A stretch of 64,000 nt of DNA from Janthinobacterium sp051380875 (GTDB lineage Bacteria > Pseudomonadota > Gammaproteobacteria > Burkholderiales > Burkholderiaceae_D), in contig NZ_JBNYXW010000011.1 in NCBI RefSeq assembly GCF_051380875.1, forward strand, positions 62,001-126,000, in the 5' to 3' direction. Both the position numbers and the translations under genes were made by a program. How positions within the stretch are numbered: position 1 is the first letter of the stretch; each line of letters begins with the position of its first letter. The notes beneath the pieces are model-generated. The model was not told where the DNA came from and did not search any database. It saw nothing but the letters and a program-made list of their open reading frames with translations. Below are positions 43,208 to 50,918 of the stretch, one piece after another.

Positions 43208-44034
43208 AGCGCATCGACGCCCATCAGCATTTCTGGCGTCTGGCCGAACGCGCCGGCAGCTGGCCGCCTGCGGAATTGACAGCGATATACCGTGATTTCC
43301 TGCCGCAAGACCTGGTGCCGCAGTTGGCCGCGCATGGCATCGACGGCACGGTTCTGGTGCAGTCAATGCCCAGTGTGGCCGATACCGAATTTCTGCTTCA
43401 TGCAGCGAAGGCATCGCCGTTTGTGCTGGGCGTGGTTGGCTGGGTGGATCTGAAGGCGGCCGACGCCGCGTGGCAGATCGCATCGTTGGCGGAAGATTCG
43501 AAGTTGAAGGGATTGCGGCCGATGCTGCAGGATCTCGACGACGAGCGCTGGATCGACGATCCGGCACTGAAGCCGGCAATTGAGGCGATGCTGCTCTGCG
43601 GCCTTTCTTTTGATGCACTGGTGTTGCCGCGCCATTTGCCGGCTTTGCTGGCTTTTGCGCAGCGCTATCCTGCGCTGCGGATCGTGATTGATCACGCCGC
43701 AAAACCGCCGATCGCGAGCGGAGAGCATGCGTCCTGGGCGGCGGATCTGCGGCAACTGGCGGCGCTGCCGCAGGTGTATTGCAAGCTGTCGGGCATGGTC
43801 ACCGAGGCAGGGCTGGGATGGACGCTGGCCGATTTGCAGCCGTATGCCAGTGTCGTGCTGGAGGCGTTTGGACCAGGGCGGGTGATCTGGGGCAGTGACT
43901 GGCCGGTGGTCAATCTGGCGAGTGATTATGCCGGCTGGATCGAGGCGAGCGCGCGCCTGATCGGTGGCTTGAGCGAGCAGGAACGGGCGCAGGTCCTTGG
44001 CTTGAATGCGATACGTTTTTACCATCTCGACTGA
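43204..44034 (+). CDS. COG3618 amidohydrolase, L-fucono-1,5-lactonase-like
   Basis: 276 residues of the amidohydrolase superfamily: metal-binding RIDAHQHFWRL at the N-terminus, YCKLSGM, the histidine in IVIDHAAKPPI, and the final metal aspartate in VIWGSDWPVVNLASDY. COG3618 members of this type hydrolyse sugar lactones such as L-fucono- and L-galactono-1,5-lactone. Position directly after the aldo/keto reductase supports this. Confidence 0.86.
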   Translation: MKRIDAHQHFWRLAERAGSWPPAELTAIYRDFLPQDLVPQLAAHGIDGTVLVQSMPSVADTEFLLHAAKASPFVLGVVGWVDLKAADAAWQIASLAEDSKLKGLRPMLQDLDDERWIDDPALKPAIEAMLLCGLSFDALVLPRHLPALLAFAQRYPALRIVIDHAAKPPIASGEHASWAADLRQLAALPQVYCKLSGMVTEAGLGWTLADLQPYASVVLEAFGPGRVIWGSDWPVVNLASDYAGWIEASARLIGGLSEQERAQVLGLNAIRFYHLD

Positions 44035-44051
44035 ATCAAAACGGAGCGGCA

Positions 44052-44381
44052 ATGCAAAGAATGGGCATGGTGATCGGTATCGAACCTACGCATATCGAAG
44101 AATACAAGGCGCTGCACGCCGCGGTCTGGCCGCAGGTGCTGGAACGGCTGCATCAGGCGCAGGTGCGCAACTATACGATTTTCCTGCGCGAGCCGGAAAA
44201 CCTGCTATTTGGCTATTGGGAGTATCACGGCCAGGACTTCGCCGCCGACATGGCACTGATCGCGGCCGATCCCGAGACGCAGCGCTGGTGGCGTGTTTGC
44301 GTGCCGTGCCAACGGCCATTCGAATCGCGCCAGGCCGGCGAGCACTGGGCAATGATGGAAAACGTGTTTCATATGGATTGA
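44052..44381 (+). CDS. L-rhamnose mutarotase family protein (RhaM/fucose mutarotase-like)
   Basis: 109 residues, standard for the family. Seen: MGMVIGIEPTHIEEYKALHA with the catalytic-site histidine region AVWPQVLERL, NYTIFLREPENLLFGYWEYH, and WWRVCVPCQRPFE at the C-terminal end. It would interconvert alpha and beta anomers of the incoming 6-deoxy-hexose so that the dehydrogenase meets the right form. It sits 17 bp after the lactonase gene. Confidence 0.88.
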   Translation: MQRMGMVIGIEPTHIEEYKALHAAVWPQVLERLHQAQVRNYTIFLREPENLLFGYWEYHGQDFAADMALIAADPETQRWWRVCVPCQRPFESRQAGEHWAMMENVFHMD

Positions 44382-44437
44382 ACTGTCATTCGGCAGCGCA
44401 AAAAATAAGCGGCGCGCCCACACTGGAGGAGGCGAAT

Positions 44438-45193
44438 ATGACGGACAGATTAAAAGGCAAGACAGCGCTGGTGACGGCGGCCGGGCAGGGCATAGGCCGC
44501 GCTACCGTGGAGGCCTTCCTGCGCGAAGGCGCGCGCGTGATCGCCACCGATATCAACGGGGCCCAGCTGGCGCAATTGGCCGCGCTGGAAAACTGCCGCA
44601 CCAGCCGGCTCGATGTCACCGATGCCGCAGCGATCCTGGCCCTGGCCGGCAGCATCGGCCCGATCGACGTGCTGTTCAACTGCGCCGGTTATGTCGATGG
44701 CGGCACCATCCTCGAATGCGACGAGGCTGCATGGGAATCGTCCTTCAACTTGAACGCCCGCTCGATGTACCGCATGATGCGCGCCTTCCTGCCCGGCATG
44801 CTGGGCAAGGGCGGCGGCTCGATCATCAACATGTCCTCGGTCGCCTCCAGCATCAAGGGCGCACCGAACCGCTTTGTCTACGGTGCCTCGAAAGCAGCGG
44901 TGATTGGCATGACGAAGTCGGTCGCGGCCGATTTTGTCACGCGTGGCATTCGCTGCAACGCGATCTGTCCCGGCACCATCGAGTCGCCCTCTCTCAAGCA
45001 GCGCATCGAGGCACAGGCGCGCGACAGCGGCAGCAGCGTAGCTGCCGTCGAAGCAGCCTTCGTGGCCCGCCAGCCGATGGGCCGCGTCGGCCGCGCCGAA
45101 GAAATCGCCGCACTGGCTGTGTACCTGGCCTCGGACGAATCCGGTTTTACTACCGGGATGGCGCATGTGATCGACGGCGGCTGGACCACCTGA
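44438..45193 (+). CDS. SDR dehydrogenase, 2-keto-3-deoxy-L-fuconate dehydrogenase-like
   Basis: 251 residues from the ATG after GGAGGAGG. SDR motifs: TAAGQGIGRATVEAFL, acidic VIATDIN (NAD+ preference), NCAGYV, serine in INMSSVASS, and YGASKAAVIGM. The loop CPGTIESPSLKQRIEAQA and C-terminal FTTGMAHVIDGGWTT resemble 2-keto-3-deoxyfuconate/rhamnonate 4-dehydrogenases. Product would be 2,4-diketo-3-deoxyfuconate, the substrate of the FAH protein encoded next. Confidence 0.85.
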   Translation: MTDRLKGKTALVTAAGQGIGRATVEAFLREGARVIATDINGAQLAQLAALENCRTSRLDVTDAAAILALAGSIGPIDVLFNCAGYVDGGTILECDEAAWESSFNLNARSMYRMMRAFLPGMLGKGGGSIINMSSVASSIKGAPNRFVYGASKAAVIGMTKSVAADFVTRGIRCNAICPGTIESPSLKQRIEAQARDSGSSVAAVEAAFVARQPMGRVGRAEEIAALAVYLASDESGFTTGMAHVIDGGWTT

Positions 45194-45235
45194 AGCGCTC
45201 AACTCAATTCAACCTCACAACAAGAAAGAGACAAC

Positions 45236-46102
45236 ATGAAACTGATGCGCCATGGAGCCAAAGGCTCGGAAAAACCTGCCCTGATCGACGCTGACGGCCA
45301 ATTGCGCGACCTGTCTGGCGTGCTGCCTGATATCAGCGCCGCCACGCTGGGCCGCGATGGCCTGGCGACGCTGGCCGCGCTCGACATCAACAGCCTGCCG
45401 GTCGTGGCGCGGCCGGGGCGCATCGCGCCACCGTATGCCGGCATCGGAAAATTCATTTGCGTCGGCCTCAATTACGCCGACCACGCGGCCGAATCGGGCA
45501 TGCCGGTGCCACCGGAGCCGGTGCTGTTCATGAAGGCCATCAGCGCCGTGATCGGCGCCGAGGACGCAGTGGTGCTGCCGAAGGATTCGCGCAAGAGCGA
45601 CTGGGAAGTCGAACTGGGCGTGGTGATCGGTACCCGGGCGCGTTATGTGCCGGAAGCCGAGGCGCTCGATTACGTGGCTGGCTATTGCGTGGTAAACGAC
45701 CTGTCCGAGCGCGAGTACCAGCTTGAGCGCGGCGGCACGTGGGACAAGGGCAAGGGCTGCGATACGTTCGGGCCGATCGGCCCATGGCTGGTGACGGCTG
45801 ACGAGGTGCCGGACCCGCAGAACCTGAAGCTGTGGCTGGAGGTGAATGGCCGCCGGGTACAGGATGGCAGCACCAGCACCATGGTGTTCGGCGTGGCGAA
45901 CCTGGTCAGCTATATCAGCCGCTTCATGACGCTGAACCCGGGCGACATCATCAGCACCGGCACGCCGCCGGGCGTCGGCATGGGGCAGAAGCCGGGGCCG
46001 GTTTACTTGAAGCCGGGCGACACCATGCGGCTGGGCATCAGTGGCCTGGGCGAACAGCGCCAGACGGTGCACGCCTGGAGCGCGGAGTTGATTGATGGTT
46101 GA
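45236..46102 (+). CDS. FAH family hydrolase, 2,4-diketo-3-deoxy-L-fuconate hydrolase-like
   Basis: 288 residues of the fumarylacetoacetate hydrolase superfamily. Metal-binding and catalytic segments: FICVGLNYADHAAESGMPVP, EPVLFMKAISAVIGAED, DWEVELGVVIGTRARYVPEA, YCVVNDLSEREYQLERGGTW, and GDIISTGTPPGVGMGQKPGP. It would split the diketo acid into pyruvate and L-lactate. It completes the set mutarotase–dehydrogenase–lactonase–dehydratase–SDR–FAH for non-phosphorylating L-fucose breakdown. Confidence 0.87.
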   Translation: MKLMRHGAKGSEKPALIDADGQLRDLSGVLPDISAATLGRDGLATLAALDINSLPVVARPGRIAPPYAGIGKFICVGLNYADHAAESGMPVPPEPVLFMKAISAVIGAEDAVVLPKDSRKSDWEVELGVVIGTRARYVPEAEALDYVAGYCVVNDLSEREYQLERGGTWDKGKGCDTFGPIGPWLVTADEVPDPQNLKLWLEVNGRRVQDGSTSTMVFGVANLVSYISRFMTLNPGDIISTGTPPGVGMGQKPGPVYLKPGDTMRLGISGLGEQRQTVHAWSAELIDG

Positions 46103-46145
46103 ATCAGCGGCCTCACTGGCTGTACTTTATTTATCTTAAGCTGAT

Positions 46146-46163
46146 TGTCACACGCCGGTGACA
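46146..46163. promoter_or_regulatory. Palindrome upstream of the sugar ABC genes
   Basis: TGTCAC–ACGCCG–GTGACA, an 18-bp perfect dyad with a 6-base spacer, in the 119-bp gap before the ABC ATPase gene. Half-sites are inverted relative to the CRP consensus (TGTGA..TCACA), so it is better seen as an unidentified operator. Confidence 0.4.
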
Positions 46164-46221
46164 TCACGATGCACAGACATCGCCGCCGGCAGATCAGTTA
46201 CCCAGTTCTTGGAGGAGACAT

Positions 46222-47778
46222 ATGCAGAGCGTTAGCGTTCTCGACACCGGCGGCCGCCTTGCAAATGGCCCGCCGCCGGAAATACTCACATTGAACAATG
46301 TAAGCAAACGCTTTCCGGGCGTGCTGGCACTGGACCGCGTCAGCTTCAGCTTGCGCCGCGGCGAGGCCCACGCGCTGTGCGGCGAAAACGGCGCGGGGAA
46401 ATCGACGCTGATGAAGGTGATGAGCGGCGTCTACCAGGCCGACGAGGGCGAGGTCATCTACAAGGGCAAGCCTTGCCGCTTCATCAGCAGTGTCGATGCG
46501 GAGGCGGCCGGCATCGCCATCATCCACCAGGAACTGAACCTGGTGCCGCACCTGACGGTGGCGGAGAATATTTTCCTGGCGCGCGAGCCCAAGCGCGGTA
46601 TCTTCGTGCATCGCACGAAAATGCGCGCCGACGCGCAGGCACTGCTGGACAGGCTGAAGCTGCGCATCGATCCGAACCAGCTGGTCAAGTCCCTGTCGTG
46701 CGCCCAGCAGCAGATGGTGGAAATCGCCAAGGCCCTGTCGCTGAACACCGAAGTGCTGATCATGGACGAGCCGACGTCATCGCTGACCGAGAGCGAAACC
46801 TCGCAGCTGTTCGAGATCATCAATGACCTCAAGCGCAATGGCGTCAGCGTGGTGTACATCTCGCACCGGCTCGACGAATTGAAGCACATCATCGATCGCG
46901 TGACCGTCATGCGCGACGGGAAGTTCGTCTGTACCGACGACTTTGCCAATATTTCGCTCGATACCATCGTGGCGAAAATGGTGGGCCGCACGCTCGATGA
47001 AAAATTCCCGGAGCGCACCTCGGTGCCGACCACGGAGGCGTTGCTGACGGTGAAGGAGCTGGTGCGTCCGGGCGTCTTCGGGCCAGTCAGCTTCGACCTG
47101 CGGCGCGGCGAGATCCTCGGCTTTTCGGGCTTGATGGGGGCCGGCCGCACCGAGGTGGCACGCGCCATTTTCGGCGCCGATCCGGTTGCCGGTGGTGCCA
47201 TTTTCCTGGGCCGCGAGGAGGTCAGCATCAAGTCGCCCATCGACGCCATCGGCCACGGCATCGCCTACCTGTCGGAGGACCGCAAGCAGCACGGGCTGGC
47301 GATCCGCATGTCGGTTGCGGCCAACCTGACCCTGACCAATATGGCGGCGGTGTCGAACCGCTTCGGCTTCATCGACTTCGCGCGTGAAGAAGCGGTATCG
47401 AAGCGCTACATCGAGGCGCTCGGCATCAAGACGCCATCGTCGAAGCAGGTCGCCAAGAACCTCTCGGGCGGCAACCAGCAAAAGATCGTCATCAGCAAAT
47501 GGCTGTTCCGCGATTCGAAGATCATCTTTTTCGACGAACCCACGCGGGGCATCGACGTCGGCGCCAAGTTCGCCATTTACCAGTTGATGGACAAGCTGGC
47601 CTCGGAAGGCATCGGGGTGGTGCTGATCACCTCCGAGCTGCCCGAGATCATGGGCATGACCGACCGCGTCGCCGTGTTCCACGGCGGGAAAATCACCGGC
47701 ATCGTCAATACGCGCGATACCACTCAAGAACAAATCATGCACCTGGCCTCTGGCAGCGGTGCGGGGAGCATAGTATGA
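46222..47778 (+). CDS. Sugar ABC transporter ATP-binding protein (RbsA/XylG type)
   Basis: 518 residues with two fused ATPase modules. First: Walker A CGENGAGKSTLMKVM, signature LSCAQQQMVEIAKAL, Walker B VLIMDEPTSSL. Second: the usual degenerate P-loop GLMGAGRTEVARAIFG, signature LSGGNQQKIVISKWL, and IIFFDEPTRGIDVG. This form is specific to carbohydrate importers of the ribose/xylose class. An ATG with GGAGGA upstream begins it; its stop overlaps the permease start (ATGA). Confidence 0.93.
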   Translation: MQSVSVLDTGGRLANGPPPEILTLNNVSKRFPGVLALDRVSFSLRRGEAHALCGENGAGKSTLMKVMSGVYQADEGEVIYKGKPCRFISSVDAEAAGIAIIHQELNLVPHLTVAENIFLAREPKRGIFVHRTKMRADAQALLDRLKLRIDPNQLVKSLSCAQQQMVEIAKALSLNTEVLIMDEPTSSLTESETSQLFEIINDLKRNGVSVVYISHRLDELKHIIDRVTVMRDGKFVCTDDFANISLDTIVAKMVGRTLDEKFPERTSVPTTEALLTVKELVRPGVFGPVSFDLRRGEILGFSGLMGAGRTEVARAIFGADPVAGGAIFLGREEVSIKSPIDAIGHGIAYLSEDRKQHGLAIRMSVAANLTLTNMAAVSNRFGFIDFAREEAVSKRYIEALGIKTPSSKQVAKNLSGGNQQKIVISKWLFRDSKIIFFDEPTRGIDVGAKFAIYQLMDKLASEGIGVVLITSELPEIMGMTDRVAVFHGGKITGIVNTRDTTQEQIMHLASGSGAGSIV

Positions 47779-48854
47779 ACGGACCACTCGATATGACCGC
47801 CGGCAGCCAGAGCGTGGCGAACAGCCAGTCGCCGCTGCCGCCGGCCGGCGCCGCCACTGCCGGCAAGCCACGCTTGCGCATGAACAAGGACATGATCCAG
47901 AAGTTCGCGGCGCTGGGCAGCCTGTCGATCCTGCTGCTGGTGTTTTCGCTCACCAGCAGCGCCTTCTTCTCTGTCAGCAACGGCATGAGCGTGGCGCTGC
48001 AGGTGACTTCGATCGGCATCCTCGGTATCGCCGCCACCTGCGTCATCATCACCGGCGGCATCGACCTCAGCTCCGGCTCGGTGCTGGCCCTGTCCGGCGT
48101 GGCCGCAGCGCTGCTGGTGAAGGCCGGCGTGCCAGTGGCGCCGGCAATGCTGGGCGGGGTATTGACCGGCGCCATCTGCGGCGCCATCAATGGCTTTTGC
48201 ATCACCCATTTACGGCTGCCACCGTTCATCGCCACGCTGGGCATGATGCTGATTGCGCGTGGGGTGGCGCTGCAGATCACCGGCGCGCGCGCCATCTCTG
48301 GCCTGGGCGAAGACTTCGGCGTGTTGGGCAACGGTGTGCTGTTCCGCATCGAGGCCGACAACGGCGGCACTTTCCCCGAAGTGATCTTCCCCGGTATTCC
48401 GTATCCGGTGGTGCTGATGTTCGTGCTGGCGATCGTGGTCTCGGTGATGCTGAGCCGGACCACCTTTGGCCGCCACATCTACGCAGTCGGCTCGAACGCC
48501 GAGGCGGCGCGCCTGTCCGGCGTGAAGGTGAATCGCGTGACGCTGATGGTGTATGTGATCTCGGGTGCGCTGTCTGGCCTGACGGGCTGCGTGCTGATGT
48601 CGCGCCTGGTGACGGCGCAGCCGAACGAAGGCGTGATGTACGAGCTCGATGCGATCGCCAGCGCGGTGATCGGCGGCACCTCGCTGATCGGCGGCATCGG
48701 CAGTATTTCCGGCACGGTGATCGGCTCGTTCGTGATCGGCATCTTGCGCAATGGCCTGAACATGAACGGTGTATCGAGCTTCATCCAGCAAATTATTATC
48801 GGACTGGTCATCCTGATGACCGTCTGGATCGATCAGAAGCGCAACCGCAACTGA
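47775..48854 (+). CDS. Sugar ABC transporter permease (RbsC type)
   Basis: 359 residues: a 40-residue polar, Pro/Ala-rich cytosolic start, then about ten helices. Family blocks: CVIITGGIDLSSGSVLALSG, HLRLPPFIATLGMMLIARG, FGRHIYAVGSNAEAARLSGV (the EAA-like contact loop), and DAIASAVIGGTSLIGGIGSI. Coupled to the ATPase gene by a four-base overlap. Likely carries L-fucose or a related sugar from the periplasm. Confidence 0.92.
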   Translation: MNGPLDMTAGSQSVANSQSPLPPAGAATAGKPRLRMNKDMIQKFAALGSLSILLLVFSLTSSAFFSVSNGMSVALQVTSIGILGIAATCVIITGGIDLSSGSVLALSGVAAALLVKAGVPVAPAMLGGVLTGAICGAINGFCITHLRLPPFIATLGMMLIARGVALQITGARAISGLGEDFGVLGNGVLFRIEADNGGTFPEVIFPGIPYPVVLMFVLAIVVSVMLSRTTFGRHIYAVGSNAEAARLSGVKVNRVTLMVYVISGALSGLTGCVLMSRLVTAQPNEGVMYELDAIASAVIGGTSLIGGIGSISGTVIGSFVIGILRNGLNMNGVSSFIQQIIIGLVILMTVWIDQKRNRN

Positions 48855-48925
48855 AGTAGCAAGGCAAAAGTAGTCCAGGCAGCTCCCGTTTTATCCAACC
48901 CTATAATTAATAAAAGAGGATGACA

Positions 48926-49876
48926 ATGAAAACCATCAAAACCATGTCGCTCGGCCTGCTGGCAACGGCGCTTGCCCTGTCGACGGGCGCTGCGCTGGCT
49001 GCGCCCGAGATCGCGGTGATCGTCAAGACTACCAATTCGAATTACTGGCAAAACGTGCAGAAAGGCGCCGCCGCCAGCGCCGCCGACGCCAAGGGCTATA
49101 GCATGACTTTCCAGGGCCCGGCCTCGGAGTCGGCCATTGCCGACCAGGTCAGCATGGTGGAGAACGCAGTCACCCGCAAGGTGGCCGGCATCGTGCTGGC
49201 GGCCTCCGACCCGGACGCACTGGTGCCGGCGCTGAAGAAGGCATGGGAAGCCAAGATCCCCGTGGTGCTGATCGATTCGATGGTGTCGGACAGCGGCAAG
49301 AAGTACTACCAGTCCTTCCTGTCGACCGATAACGAGGCTGCGGGCGAGGCAAGCGCCAAGGCGCTGATCGGCAAGATTGGCACCACTGGCAAGATCGCCG
49401 TGATGTCCTACGTGGCTGGCGCCGGTTCAGAGACCGGGCGCGTGGGCGGCTTCAAGAAATACATCGCCAAGAATTCGCAGTTGCAGATCGTCGGCACCTA
49501 TTATTCGCAGTCGCAGATGGCCACGGCACTGAACCAGACCACCGACGTGCTGGCCTCCAACCCCGACCTGAAGGGCATCTTCGGCGCCAACGAGCCGACG
49601 GCCGTGGGCATGGGCCGCGCGCTGGCGCAGTCCGGCAAGTCGGGCAAGGTGGTCGGCGTCGGTTTTGATGGCAACGAGGATCTGAAGAACTTCGTCAAGG
49701 ACGGCACCCTGTACGCGACTGCGGTGCAGGGTTCCTATTCGATGGGCGCACTGGGCGTGAAGACGCTGATCAGCGTCATCGAGGGCAAGAAGGTGGCACC
49801 GTTCGTCAACACCGGCGTGGTCCTGGTGACCAAGGCCAACGTCGATTTGCCGGAGGCAAAGAACGTTTTGTATTGA
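48926..49876 (+). CDS. Sugar ABC transporter substrate-binding protein (RbsB type)
   Basis: 316 residues, started at the second ATG because AGAGGA lies six bases before it. Signal peptide MKTIKTMSLGLLATALALST with cleavage near ALA–APEIAV. Type I periplasmic binding fold: IAVIVKTTNSNYWQNVQKGA, GIVLAASDPDALVPALKKAW, VLIDSMVSDSGKKYYQSFLS, and the hinge VVGVGFDGNEDLKNFVKDGT. Last gene of the transporter set; the 71-bp gap before it could permit separate expression. Confidence 0.92.
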   Translation: MKTIKTMSLGLLATALALSTGAALAAPEIAVIVKTTNSNYWQNVQKGAAASAADAKGYSMTFQGPASESAIADQVSMVENAVTRKVAGIVLAASDPDALVPALKKAWEAKIPVVLIDSMVSDSGKKYYQSFLSTDNEAAGEASAKALIGKIGTTGKIAVMSYVAGAGSETGRVGGFKKYIAKNSQLQIVGTYYSQSQMATALNQTTDVLASNPDLKGIFGANEPTAVGMGRALAQSGKSGKVVGVGFDGNEDLKNFVKDGTLYATAVQGSYSMGALGVKTLISVIEGKKVAPFVNTGVVLVTKANVDLPEAKNVLY

Positions 49877-50328
49877 GGCTGGAATCGATACGCAGGAGGT
49901 GTCTTGTTCCTTGAGCCGACAAGCGGCGATCGCGTCCAGCGCGCCGCTCGCCCATTGACGTGACATGCCGCACCAGGTGAGCTTGCACGGCCTGGACGGT
50001 ATCGTGCTCCGTCGCCTGCTGGAGAAGCAAGGCGCTTGATGCCAGGCTGCCGTTGCGTAGTGAACCCTATCCCCGCCCGCCCCATCAGGCCGGCGGGGAT
50101 TGTTATTTCCGACAGGAATTTAAGTCTGCTTTTCAAGGTGCGGCAGCGCACGGTGGCGCGTGGCCTACGGGGTTAAGGTGGTGACAACAGCTTGCTGCTG
50201 ATCCAACGTTTGATATGGCTCAGTCCGGCAGCGTTTAGCCGCTTCTTTTTCCCGGAAGCGAGGAGAGTCATGATTCGGTCACGCTATCGAACATGCTTGG
50301 ATTTTATTCACTATTAAAGGAAACCATC
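49877..50328. other. Intergenic region after the sugar cluster
   Basis: 450 bp with no convincing gene. It contains the terminator-like hairpin at 50069–50100 and, near its right end, the AAAGGAAA site of the DUF883 gene. Short frames have no family motifs. Confidence 0.5.
50069..50105 (+). terminator. Terminator-like hairpin after the sugar ABC operon
   Basis: ATCCCCGCC (50069–50077) pairs with GGCGGGGAT (50092–50100) around a 14-base loop, followed by TGTTATTTCC. The stem is strong but it is about 190 bp after the last stop codon. Confidence 0.5.
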
Positions 50329-50682
50329 ATGAACGCTTTTGAAAAAGCCAGCTCCGACGTGAACGGCACGGCTCAGGATACCCGCACAGATTTTCACAGC
50401 TCCATCGACAGGGTCGCTGACCAGGCACAGCCGATGGTCGACAAGGTGGCAATGCGCGCCCACGATGGCGTGGACCAGGTGGGCGATCGCGTCGACCAGG
50501 TCAGCGATACCGTGGCGAAAGCGTCCGAACGCCTGATGGTGCGCGGCAAGCAATTGGGCGCCGCCTGCCAGCGCGCCGGCGAAACGGGCCGTGGCTATGT
50601 GCGGGAACGCCCGGCCGTATCTTTGCTGGTGGCAGTGGCGGCTGGTTATGGCTTGTCGAAACTGCTGGGCTCGCGCAAATAA
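50329..50682 (+). CDS. DUF883/ElaB-YqjD-type membrane-anchored protein
   Basis: 117 residues from the ATG preceded by AAAGGAAA. A long amphipathic helical part (VDKVAMRAHDGVDQVGDRVD, QVSDTVAKASERLM) with heptad-like valine/aspartate spacing is followed by the family's end RGYVRERPAVSLLVAVAAGY, GLSKLLGSRK, one C-terminal membrane helix. Related E. coli proteins are stationary-phase inner-membrane proteins that bind ribosomes. Closeness to katE fits a general stress or stationary-phase setting. Confidence 0.75.
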   Translation: MNAFEKASSDVNGTAQDTRTDFHSSIDRVADQAQPMVDKVAMRAHDGVDQVGDRVDQVSDTVAKASERLMVRGKQLGAACQRAGETGRGYVRERPAVSLLVAVAAGYGLSKLLGSRK

Positions 50683-50918
50683 GTTTGACGCATTCCTGTC
50701 GCGGTGTTGTCTTGGGCGCTGGCCCGGCTCGTCATTGTGGCGGGCTGGCGCAGTGCCCACGCGCACAAGCTAGCAAGGCGCGGCGGTGATGCGCTCGATT
50801 TTGTCGTGCTTGACCGGTGTACCTATCCCAGCATTATTTTGATTGCCCTGTTCGTGCGCTGAACGCGGCTGTGTAGCGTTACGCCCCTCCCCGCGGCAAA
50901 CTACTCACAGGAGATGTC

